Positions 1-5,622 of a stretch of DNA of 9,026 nt are shown in pieces; positions within the stretch are counted from its first letter, which is position 1; the number at the start of each line of letters is the position of its first letter. The position numbers and the translations under genes were made by a program. The notes below the pieces were generated by a model. The model saw only the letters and a program-made list of their open reading frames with translations, was not told the origin of the DNA and did not search any database. The DNA is from Candidatus Shapirobacteria bacterium (lineage in GTDB: Bacteria; Patescibacteriota; Microgenomatia; UBA12405), in assembly GCA_020056515.1 (NCBI GenBank), contig JAGVHP010000026.1, positions 1-9,026 of the forward strand, in the 5' to 3' direction.

Positions 1-567
1 CGACCAAAACAATAAAGGCAGGATGATGGCGGCAGCGTATAAACAAAACTGGTTAAACTCTTTTTTGATTAAAAAGAAAAGACTGATGGCAGCAAAGAGA
101 AAAATAGCACCGTAAAAGGTAGATAGGGATAAAAAAACAAAAAGAAAATATAAAAATATTTTCCGAGAACGAAAGGCCAGATAAGCACAAAAAACTAAAA
201 GAGTAGCCAACGAGTACATCCGGGCCTCCTGAGAATAATACAAATAAAGAGGATTGGCAGCCAATAATAGTGACGGCCAGAAACCAAAATATTTAAAGAC
301 CAGGAGAATGGTGATTAGAGAAAAGATAACCGAAGGTAGACGAAGAGAAAATTCGCTATAACCAAAAACCGAGGTCCAAGACTTCAAAATAAGATAATAA
401 AATGGTGGATGAAAATCGGAAGGAGAGAATTGGGTAATGATATTCTGATAAGAATAGTTTTGGGCGACATTGGCCGATATAGCCTCGTCCAGCCAGAGAG
501 ACTGATTAAGAGAAAGTAATCGGAGAGTTAGAGAGACGATAATGATTATAATTAATTTTTTGGACAT
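1..567 (-). CDS. Polytopic membrane glycosyltransferase, GT39/ArnT-like (partial, C-terminus off the left edge)
   Basis: An uninterrupted minus-strand reading frame runs from ATG at 567-565 to base 1, giving 189 residues without a stop. After a short hydrophobic N-terminus come SLWLDEAIS (about residues 22-30), DFHPPFYYLILKSW (about 53-66), a GYSEFSLRLPSV segment and YYSQEARMYSL (about 104-114), separated by hydrophobic helices. An acidic DE in the first periplasmic loop, followed by HPP and a QEARMY-type motif, is the pattern of GT-C enzymes of the PMT/ArnT (GT39/GT83) superfamily. These use polyprenyl-phosphate sugars to glycosylate proteins or lipids outside the membrane. The Asp-Glu pair is the expected catalytic/metal-binding site. 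The substrate cannot be told. The gene is divergent from the DUF4349 gene with only 29 bp between start codons. A weak GAGA lies upstream and there is no clear Shine-Dalgarno site. The family call is good; the acceptor is unknown. Confidence 0.78.
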   Translation of the reverse strand, partial: MSKKLIIIIIVSLTLRLLSLNQSLWLDEAISANVAQNYSYQNIITQFSPSDFHPPFYYLILKSWTSVFGYSEFSLRLPSVIFSLITILLVFKYFGFWPSLLLAANPLYLYYSQEARMYSLATLLVFCAYLAFRSRKIFLYFLFVFLSLSTFYGAIFLFAAISLFFLIKKEFNQFCLYAAAIILPLLFWS

Positions 568-596
568 TGTGTTTTCTCTATGTTAGCATTTGTTAT

Positions 597-1496
597 ATGA
601 TCAATTGGCTAAAAAGAAATTGGGCGGTGGTTATTTTGATAGTTTTGGGAGGGCTTTGGGTAAAGGGTAACTTTTTCAATTTGGTGGCCGGCCGAAATCA
701 GGTGGACTATACGTTGTCTTCCGCCGGAGGAGGTTTCGCTAGCAGCAAAATGATGAATACACAGCCGGATTATTATCCGGTACCACAGATAGCGCCAACA
801 GATACCAGTAGCCGACTGGTGATTCAAAATAGTTCATTGTCGCTTCAGGTGAAAGATGTGGCTGAGGTGATTTCCGACATCGAGATAACAGCTAAGGGTT
901 TGGGTGGATTTTTGGTAAATTCCGATTTGTCAAAACCGGAGGGAGCCGCTAGCGGCACAATTTCGGTAAGAGTGCCGGAAAATAAAAGAACAGAGGCAAT
1001 GACAGCTTTCAAGAAAATGGCGGTAAAGGTAGTGTCGGAGTCGGTAATGGGAACTGACGTGACTGATCAATACGAAGATTTGGGGGCACGGTTGGATGTA
1101 TTGAATAAGACAAAAATAAAGTTTGAGGAAATATTAGATAAGGCGACGGCAGTGTCGGATCTTCTCAACGTCCAGAGGGAATTGATATCGCTTCAGTCGC
1201 AAATTGACAGTGTTAAGGGACAGCAAAAATATTATGAGCAATCGGCAAAACTTAGTATGGTTTTGGTATATTTGTCGACCGACGAATTAGCTCTGCCTTA
1301 TGCACCGACTAACGAATGGCGGCCGATGGTGATCTTTAAGGAAGCAGTTCGCAGTTTGGTATTGATTTTACGGTCTCTTGGGAACTTGATTATCTACCTG
1401 GTGGTTTTGTCGCCGGTTTGGGTAACGGCATTGCTGATAATTAGGTTTGTGAAAAGAGACAAATCAGGGCTTGAAAAAAAGGAAAGGGTAAATTAG
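597..1496 (+). CDS. DUF4349 domain membrane protein
   Basis: This is a 299-residue protein from ATG 597. The frame is open back to a TTG at 567, but the ATG gives a normal N-terminus: MINWLKR followed directly by a hydrophobic helix (residues 9-24). A low-complexity extracytoplasmic linker (25-72) leads to the conserved part (74-290): a beta-rich segment (VIQNSSLSLQV, then GGFLVNS and GTISVRVP), a charged helical, probably coiled-coil stretch (about 155-218), a strand LSMVLVYLS, and a C-terminal membrane helix (about 252-285) ending in a basic tail. This order (anchor, beta domain, coiled coil, C-terminal helix) is that of DUF4349 (PF14257), an envelope family of unknown function. The protein probably spans the membrane twice, with the domain outside. 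It is followed after 32 bp by rarA. No Shine-Dalgarno site is visible, so initiation may be leaderless. Confidence 0.8.
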   Translation: MINWLKRNWAVVILIVLGGLWVKGNFFNLVAGRNQVDYTLSSAGGGFASSKMMNTQPDYYPVPQIAPTDTSSRLVIQNSSLSLQVKDVAEVISDIEITAKGLGGFLVNSDLSKPEGAASGTISVRVPENKRTEAMTAFKKMAVKVVSESVMGTDVTDQYEDLGARLDVLNKTKIKFEEILDKATAVSDLLNVQRELISLQSQIDSVKGQQKYYEQSAKLSMVLVYLSTDELALPYAPTNEWRPMVIFKEAVRSLVLILRSLGNLIIYLVVLSPVWVTALLIIRFVKRDKSGLEKKERVN

Positions 1497-1508
1497 TATA
1501 GAGGTATT

Positions 1509-1526
1509 ACCGAATAAAACCCAAAA
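1509..1526 (+). repeat. Short intergenic repeat ACCGAATAAAACCC(AAAA), three copies in the window
   Basis: GAATAAAACCCAAAA (15 nt) at 1512-1526 recurs exactly on the minus strand at 7774-7760, in front of the MFS gene. The overlapping 14-mer ACCGAATAAAACCC (1509-1522) recurs on the minus strand at 3185-3172, inside the promoter before the small zinc-ribbon ORF. All copies lie in the few intergenic spacers. In two of them the repeat sits between a ribosome binding site and the annotated TTG start of the gene, in the same reading frame. Confidence 0.5.
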
Positions 1527-1528
1527 CC

Positions 1529-2686
1529 TTGATTGATACATCGCCGCTGGCTAGTTTAATCCGTCCGGAAACTCTAAACGATTTTGTGGGACAGGAACAT
1601 TTAGTCGGTGCAGGAAAACCGTTACGATTGGCGATTGAAAATAAACAAATTTTTAGCATGATTTTTTGGGGGCCTCCCGGAGTAGGTAAAACGACTCTGG
1701 CCCGGATTTTAACCAAGGCAGCTGAGGCAGAATTGTATCAGTTGTCGGCGGTATCAGCCGGGAAAGATGATATACGAAAAATTGTGTCGTCAACGGTTCC
1801 GGGGTTAATCAAAAAAATATTATTTTTGGACGAAATTCATCGGTTTAACAAAGCTCAACAGGATTATTTACTGCCTTATGTGGAAACGGGAGCGTTAATA
1901 CTGATTGGAGCAACTACAGAAAACCCCAGTTTTGAGGTAATAGCACCACTTCTTTCCCGATGCCGGATATTTGTATTAAATGAACTTAAGGAAGCAGAAA
2001 TTGAAAAAATAATTATCCGGGCAGTGAAAAAAGTCGGTGGGAAGATGAATAAAGAAGCCAAGGAGTGGCTAATTAGAGTGGCCAACGGCGACGCCCGACA
2101 AGCCATTACTATGATTGATAACGCCTCGACACTGTATGCTGATTTATCAATTGAGTCGCTGAAAAACACTCTCCAGAACTCCTATTTACGTTTTGACAAA
2201 AAGGGTGAGGAGCATTACAACACCATTTCGGCTTTTATTAAATCAATGAGGGCGAGTAATGTCGATGCGGCTTTGTATTATTTGGCCCGAATGGTGGCGG
2301 CGGGGGAGGATCCAAAGTTCATTGCCCGCAGAATGGTAGTTTTTGCCTCCGAAGATGTGGCCAGCCCGACAGCCTTAGTGGTGGCTAATGCTGTTTTTCG
2401 GGCGGTAGAGACTATTGGGTATTCTGAATGTCAGGAAAATTTAGCGGCCGGAGTGGTGTATTTGGCCAAATCATCAAAAGACAGAAGCGCTTATAACGCC
2501 TATATGGCGGCTTTAACCGATGTTAAAGAATTAGGAAATTTACCGATTCCCCTTAACCTCCGTAATGCCGAAACTAAATTGATGGAGGAAATCGGATATG
2601 GCAAGGGTTACGAGAAATATACCAAAGAAAGTTTATTACCGGAAAAATTAAAAAATAAAAAATATTTTAAGGAGATAAAAAAATGA
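1529..2686 (+). CDS. rarA: Replication-associated recombination protein A (RarA/MgsA AAA+ ATPase)
   Basis: This is a 385-residue cytoplasmic AAA+ ATPase of the RarA/MgsA/WRNIP1 family, which acts at stalled replication forks with SSB and the clamp-loader machinery. From the TTG start the landmarks are RPETLNDFVGQEHLVG (12-27), Walker A GPPGVGKTT (48-56), Walker B FLDEIHRF (99-106), sensor-1 GATTENPSF (127-135), SRC (143-145, arginine finger) and NGDARQAI (sensor 2). The C-terminal tetramerisation part carries AAGEDPKFIARRMVVFASED and PLNLRNAETKLMEEIGYGKGYEKY. It is slightly shorter than the usual 400-450 aa, missing mainly the C-terminal tail. No ATG or GTG lies near the 5' end. TTG 1529 is the only conventional start, but it sits 24 nt from the GAGG at 1501-1504, while an in-frame ATA at 1514 (ATA AAA CCC AAA) is well spaced from it. 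The downstream gene overlaps by ATGA. Confidence 0.93.
   Translation: MIDTSPLASLIRPETLNDFVGQEHLVGAGKPLRLAIENKQIFSMIFWGPPGVGKTTLARILTKAAEAELYQLSAVSAGKDDIRKIVSSTVPGLIKKILFLDEIHRFNKAQQDYLLPYVETGALILIGATTENPSFEVIAPLLSRCRIFVLNELKEAEIEKIIIRAVKKVGGKMNKEAKEWLIRVANGDARQAITMIDNASTLYADLSIESLKNTLQNSYLRFDKKGEEHYNTISAFIKSMRASNVDAALYYLARMVAAGEDPKFIARRMVVFASEDVASPTALVVANAVFRAVETIGYSECQENLAAGVVYLAKSSKDRSAYNAYMAALTDVKELGNLPIPLNLRNAETKLMEEIGYGKGYEKYTKESLLPEKLKNKKYFKEIKK
2669..2674 (+). promoter_or_regulatory. Ribosome binding site of the gene at 2683
   Basis: AAGGAG lies 8 nt before ATG 2683, inside the end of rarA. It is the clearest Shine-Dalgarno site on the plus strand. It fixes the start of the downstream gene and shows that this gene is translated from the rarA message. 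Confidence 0.75.
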
Positions 2687-3159
2687 AAAAACGAATTACC
2701 GATGCACTAACAAAAGGCTTACTGGCCGGATATGGGGGAAAGACAAAATTTGATAAGCTGACAAGGGGTGGATTTGAAATGAGTTCGAGCCACTTTTACG
2801 ATGGAAAAATAACTTATCACGACGAGTGGACCAACAATGGTGGACAGGAAATTGTAAAAACCGGAAAGAAAATGTTTACTCGAGTGTACGCCGGTGGTGC
2901 ACCAGCAAAAGAGGTGTTGGAAAAGCTGGGAATAAGTGAAAAACAAGTAATCGAAAACTTAATTGAGAGGATCAAGGAGTTGGGTGATAAGACACGCTTG
3001 TTTGAAAATTGTATTGCTAAAAATAAAAATGATTGGGACTATGAATATAAGATACTTGACGATGATAAAGACACTGAGATAGTCACTGGAAAAGAAATAA
3101 TTAGATATAAAAATAAAGTGGTGTTTATACATGTGTTTGTTTTGAGTCTAGTAAAATGA
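2683..3159 (+). CDS. Hypothetical protein, possibly DUF5680-like
   Basis: This is a 158-residue soluble protein with no signal peptide or membrane helix. The N-terminal two thirds has alternating strands and turns with aromatic and glycine positions: LLAGYGG (13-19), SSHFYDGKITYHDEW (35-49), a glycine turn, then GKKMFTRVYAGG (61-72). It continues with a charged helical region (75-108) and a final strand-rich tail that ends hydrophobic (KVVFIHVFVLSLVK). The order 'YDG.I.YHDEW..G..Q...GK..F.RVYAGG' resembles, by eye only, the small DUF5680 family. A profile search would be needed to confirm this. The ATG overlaps the rarA stop (ATGA), and a good AAGGAG site precedes it, so the gene is translationally coupled to rarA. 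Function is unknown. The coupling is the only hint that it might assist RarA, and it may be no more than genome compaction. Confidence 0.75.
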   Translation: MKKRITDALTKGLLAGYGGKTKFDKLTRGGFEMSSSHFYDGKITYHDEWTNNGGQEIVKTGKKMFTRVYAGGAPAKEVLEKLGISEKQVIENLIERIKELGDKTRLFENCIAKNKNDWDYEYKILDDDKDTEIVTGKEIIRYKNKVVFIHVFVLSLVK

Positions 3160-3163
3160 TCTA

Positions 3164-3192
3164 TTTACTTCGGGTTTTATTCGGTCTATAGT
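3164..3192 (+). promoter_or_regulatory. Sigma70-type promoter upstream of the small zinc-ribbon ORF and base-processing operon
   Basis: A -35 box TTTACT (3164-3169), a 17-bp spacer and a -10 box TATAGT (3187-3192) predict transcription from about 3199, just before ATG 3206. The spacer holds TTCGG twice (3169-3173 and 3180-3184), 11 bp apart. The whole element aligns closely, spacer included, with the promoter at 5588-5617. It lies right after the stop of the rarA-coupled gene, so it would start a new transcription unit reading into the operon at 3379. Confidence 0.55.
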
Positions 3193-3205
3193 AAGTTATA
3201 AAAAT

Positions 3206-3371
3206 ATGAACTATCTGGAAATCCCGGACAGTTGCAAATATTGCATCGGTTCAATTATTTCCAAAACAGAAATAGTTCAAAACAAAATCAGTCAGTTCCA
3301 TTTTGGAACATATTGAGACGTGGGAAATGTGCAAAAAATGCACATTGCAAGTTAAAACATTATTAGTTTAA
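3206..3371 (+). pseudogene. Small CxxC...CxxC (zinc-ribbon-like) ORF, apparently split by a frameshift
   Basis: ATG 3206 opens a 36-codon frame, MNYLEIPDSCKYCIGSIISK..., with Cys at residues 10 and 13, and stops at TGA 3314-3316. A second frame (+1) is open from 3276 and ends TWEMCKKCTLQVKTLLV at TAA 3369-3371, supplying another CxxC. Joined by a one-base shift around 3290-3313, the two give a protein of about 55 residues with C-X2-C-X~28-C-X2-C, the usual layout of a small zinc ribbon. The joined frame ends 7 bp before the next gene, as a real operon member would. Either this is a gene recently broken by an indel (or a sequencing error), or the pairing of Cys motifs is coincidence and only the 36-aa ORF, or nothing, is translated. 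The promoter at 3164-3192 supports transcription. Confidence 0.4.
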
Positions 3372-3372
3372 T
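3345..3372 (+). promoter_or_regulatory. Possible promoter for the flavin split-barrel gene
   Basis: TTGCAA (3345-3350), a 16-bp spacer and TTTAAT (3367-3372) lie 6 nt before ATG 3379, which would give an almost leaderless message. No Shine-Dalgarno site precedes this ATG, which fits leaderless initiation. AT-rich sequence makes such matches common, so this is tentative. Confidence 0.35.
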
Positions 3373-3378
3373 AAAAAT

Positions 3379-3795
3379 ATGATTGACAAAAAAGGAGTGT
3401 GGAAATTTATTAAAAAACAGTCGTTGGCAACTTTATCGACAGCCGATAAAAAAGGTAAACCAGAGTCGGCCGTAATGGCAATGGCGGTGACCGATAAGGG
3501 AGAAATTTTAATGTCAACGGAGCCCAGTACTCGGAAAATTCAAAATTTATCAATTAATCCCCTATCATCGATAATTGTTGGTGGCCTAGATAGTCCGTCG
3601 GTGCAGCTTGATGGCGAAACCAATATTGCCTCGGGGGTGATGGCCCAAGAAGTTAAAAATCAAATATTGGCGATACACCCGAATACGGCAGATTATTTGT
3701 CAGCCACGTCAGTGTTTTTGAGATTTACTCCAAAGTGGCTGCGCTATAGCGATTTCTCTCAAAACCCACCGGAGATATTGGAGCTGGATCTATAA
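3379..3795 (+). CDS. Pyridoxamine 5'-phosphate oxidase-like FMN-binding split-barrel protein
   Basis: This is a 138-residue soluble protein, the typical size of single-domain PNPOx-like proteins. The N-terminal helix (KKGVWKFIKKQ) is followed by LATLSTADKKGKPESAVMAMAV (16-37). Next come EILMSTEPSTRKIQNLSINPLSSIIVGG (42-69; the S-x-R/K-x-x-N-L-x-x-N-P stretch is the phosphate-binding part of FMN/F420 split barrels), the strand VQLDGETNIASG (75-86), a helix, and the closing FLRFTPKWLRYSDF (113-126). Members bind FMN, F420 or heme and perform varied redox reactions. True PNPOx activity (vitamin B6 synthesis) should not be assumed, because this short form is usually of unknown substrate. The stop is immediately adjacent to the next ATG (3796), so the gene is the first intact member of a four-gene operon with base-processing and DNA-repair proteins. 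Confidence 0.82.
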   Translation: MIDKKGVWKFIKKQSLATLSTADKKGKPESAVMAMAVTDKGEILMSTEPSTRKIQNLSINPLSSIIVGGLDSPSVQLDGETNIASGVMAQEVKNQILAIHPNTADYLSATSVFLRFTPKWLRYSDFSQNPPEILELDL

Positions 3796-4728
3796 ATGAA
3801 AATACCAGTAGTGACAAAAAAACTGTATAAGCACTGGTCAAAACATGCCCGGATTTCGAAGACAATAGATCAAACAATAAAAGATTGTCTGAATCCTGAA
3901 GTGTTGGGGGGAATGTCGAAACTAATAAATGAAAGGATGTTGGTTTGGCAGAGGAAAAATCAGAGTTCGGATAAACCATATACGTCGGATGAGATATTAA
4001 ATAAGTTTCGTTTTTGTAATGTTTATCGGGAACTGGATAAACAAACAATGAGGATTCATTTGACAAACCAAAAATACGAAAAAGATTTTCCTTTGTGGTT
4101 GCTAAATGTGGCTTTTGCCCGCTTCATTTGTCGAACAGAAACACTACAAAGAATCGGACCATTGTCATTTTCGGTCGATAAGAATAAGGCGGTGAAACAA
4201 AAATTGCTTGGTTTGGAAAGGCCTAAATACGGTAATGCCTACGTGTTTCCAGTGACGATCCTTCATAAAATTAATTGCCGTAACCGTGAAGAGTTTTTTT
4301 GTGATTATTTACCGGAAATGATTCCGAAGGTGGCAAAATTAATTTCGTTTTTCAATGATGAATCTGTCGATGAAATATTGCCAAGAGTTACTGCTGAGTT
4401 TGGAGCATCTTTTAGATTCCATTGGACGGAGGTATTAATTGATGTAGCTTATCAGTTTCCAAACTTAATAAATCTCTATAAAAAATTTCCTATTGGACCC
4501 GGGGCTAAAGAATCAATGATAAAACTATCACCGGAAGTGTCGCCAGAAGAAACTTGTTTAAAATTAGTTTCGTCAAAATACAGTACCCAAAAGCTACTGG
4601 AGGTGGGAAGAAACAAAATACTTCTATCAGCAGAAAATTGGGAGGGGGTGGGCTGTGAGTATCGAAAATATGTAAATTTAAAAAACAAAAAAGGACGAAA
4701 AAGATACTATATTACCAAAATAGAATGA
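3796..4728 (+). CDS. 5-hmdU DNA kinase / alpha-glutamyl/putrescinyl-thymine pyrophosphorylase-like protein
   Basis: This is a 310-residue soluble protein. Three signatures are those I associate with the helical 5-hydroxymethyl-dU DNA kinase family (formerly aG/PT-pyrophosphorylase, distantly related in fold to HhH-GPD DNA glycosylases): KFRFCNVYRELDK (70-82) followed by a long helix with FARFICRTETL (108-117); a glycosylase-like TEVLIDVAYQFPN...GPGAKESM (211-241); and a C-terminal CEYRKY with a basic Gly-rich tail ending KKGRKRYY (287-305). In phages such enzymes phosphorylate 5-hmdU in DNA as a step toward hypermodified thymines. Cellular homologues (often annotated 'clade 3') have no settled role. 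The N-terminal 60 residues are basic and helical. The start abuts the previous stop, and the end overlaps the next ATG (ATGA). Family membership is assigned from memory of motifs; the activity in this cell is inference. Confidence 0.68.
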   Translation: MKIPVVTKKLYKHWSKHARISKTIDQTIKDCLNPEVLGGMSKLINERMLVWQRKNQSSDKPYTSDEILNKFRFCNVYRELDKQTMRIHLTNQKYEKDFPLWLLNVAFARFICRTETLQRIGPLSFSVDKNKAVKQKLLGLERPKYGNAYVFPVTILHKINCRNREEFFCDYLPEMIPKVAKLISFFNDESVDEILPRVTAEFGASFRFHWTEVLIDVAYQFPNLINLYKKFPIGPGAKESMIKLSPEVSPEETCLKLVSSKYSTQKLLEVGRNKILLSAENWEGVGCEYRKYVNLKNKKGRKRYYITKIE

Positions 4729-5267
4729 ATAATAAATATATTATTTATATGAAGGCGGGGCCATATTGCGGATATGGTCTGGATGAAATAGAAAAAATTA
4801 AAAATAATGAAGATAAACTATATGGCAAATTTTATTGGGGGTATGGCGGGGTGTTTTGCCACCCCAAAAGGGTATTAGATTTTGCCAACGAAGCTATAAA
4901 GAAGGGTAAAAAAGTGTTGGTGTATTTTTCATTAACCCAGTCAAAATTTGTTTCACGAATTCCTCACTGTTATTATCAATCACCCGACAAAAACAGCTGG
5001 GAATTATTGCCACCTGAAGTGATTTTAGTTGGAAATCAGTATTCCTTGGTTTGTTCGAAATTGAAACGAGTAAATTTTGTTATTAATCTTTACAATTATT
5101 TAGCCACCTTGGGAAAACATCCAGGAAAGAGTTTAGGTGATTATGTAAGATATCGAGTAGATAAAGCAACAGCTATTTATAAATCGGAAAAGTCTAAATT
5201 AACAAGAAACATAACTATTTCTTATGTTTGTGAATTAGTACCGCCGTATTGTGTTTATGTTAAATAA
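4725..5267 (+). CDS. Conserved hypothetical protein with GKFYWGYGGVFCHP motif
   Basis: This is a 180-residue soluble protein of unknown function. An N-terminal strand YIIYMKAGPYCGYGLDEI (5-22) leads through a charged helix to GKFYWGYGGVFCHP (34-47). A Rossmann-like helix-strand follows (VLDFANEAIKKGKKVLVYFSL, 50-70), then LLPPEVILVGNQYSLV (94-109) and a basic helix GKSLGDYVRYRVDKATAIY (134-152). The dense aromatic/Gly/Cys/His motif looks like an active or ligand-binding site; Cys45 and His46 are candidate catalytic or metal residues. I recall similar 'FWGYGG..C.P' proteins next to members of the hmdU-kinase/pyrophosphorylase family in other genomes, but cannot name a domain with confidence. 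The ATGA overlap with the upstream gene, and an 11-bp overlap with the next, argue for tight co-translation of all three. Confidence 0.75.
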   Translation: MNNKYIIYMKAGPYCGYGLDEIEKIKNNEDKLYGKFYWGYGGVFCHPKRVLDFANEAIKKGKKVLVYFSLTQSKFVSRIPHCYYQSPDKNSWELLPPEVILVGNQYSLVCSKLKRVNFVINLYNYLATLGKHPGKSLGDYVRYRVDKATAIYKSEKSKLTRNITISYVCELVPPYCVYVK

Positions 5268-5580
5268 ACCGGGGGAATTTACTAGACGGGTGTGGGAACT
5301 GGCAGAAAAAATACCTAGAGGGAGGGTAACAACTTATGGCATATTAGCGGGAATGGCCGGGGGGCATCCAATGTTGGCGCGAATGATAACTTTCATTTTG
5401 TCAAAGTCTCCAAATGTGGAAAAAGTTCCCTGGCATCGGATTGTGTATGCTGACGGCCGGGTGTGGTTTGACAAAAAAAGAAAAAAAGAAAGGCTAGAGC
5501 TATATAAAAAAGAAAGAATAAAATTGGACAAAAACAATAAAATAATAGATTTTAAAAAGAAAGTTTTTACTTTTAAATAA
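5257..5580 (+). CDS. MGMT-family alkyltransferase-like (ATL) DNA-binding protein, Trp in place of the reactive Cys
   Basis: This is a 107-residue protein from ATG 5257. An in-frame GTG at 5251 would add two residues. IPRGRVTTYGILAGMAGG (19-36) and the helix MLARMITFIL (39-48) form the helix-turn-helix of O6-alkylguanine-DNA alkyltransferase, with Arg42 at the position of the nucleotide-flipping arginine finger. The active-site motif, PCHR in true alkyltransferases, reads PWHRIV here (58-63), so alkyl transfer to Cys is impossible. That defines ATL proteins, which bind O6-alkylguanine lesions and hand them to nucleotide excision repair (UvrA). A Lys-rich tail (73-107) is longer than usual and probably adds DNA affinity. 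The gene overlaps the preceding one by 11 bp and closes the operon. The family assignment is secure; its partner in this cell is inferred. Confidence 0.9.
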   Translation: MLNKPGEFTRRVWELAEKIPRGRVTTYGILAGMAGGHPMLARMITFILSKSPNVEKVPWHRIVYADGRVWFDKKRKKERLELYKKERIKLDKNNKIIDFKKKVFTFK

Positions 5581-5587
5581 TCTTCTG

Positions 5588-5617
5588 TTGACTTCGTATT
5601 TTCTTCGGGTGTATGAT
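5588..5617 (+). promoter_or_regulatory. Sigma70-type promoter of the BRO-family gene
   Basis: TTGACT (5588-5593), an 18-bp spacer and TATGAT (5612-5617) form the best plus-strand promoter in the window. TSS would fall at about 5623-5625, on the ATG itself, so the message is expected to be leaderless or to start at the second ATG (5635). TTCGT/TTCGG boxes at 5593-5597 and 5604-5608 are 11 bp apart, as in the promoter at 3164-3192. The element separates the BRO gene from the operon ending at 5580. Confidence 0.7.
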
Positions 5618-5622
5618 TATTT

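Noticed and set aside
567..596. TTG 567 as the start of the DUF4349 gene
   Set aside because: It would add MCFLYVSICY before the natural MINWLKR anchor and overlap the divergent gene's ATG; ATG 597 is the more normal start.
580..600. Six-codon ORF ending in an ATGA overlap with the DUF4349 start
   Set aside because: Too short, no ribosome site, and readily explained by chance in AT-rich DNA.
1495..1524. Possible antisense promoter (TTGGGT, 18 bp, TATACT) on the minus strand before rarA
   Set aside because: The boxes are weak and no gene follows on that strand; likely coincidence with the repeat.
1507..1716. Minus-strand ORF of 69 aa over the start of rarA
   Set aside because: Antisense shadow of a strongly conserved AAA+ domain; no recognisable protein features.
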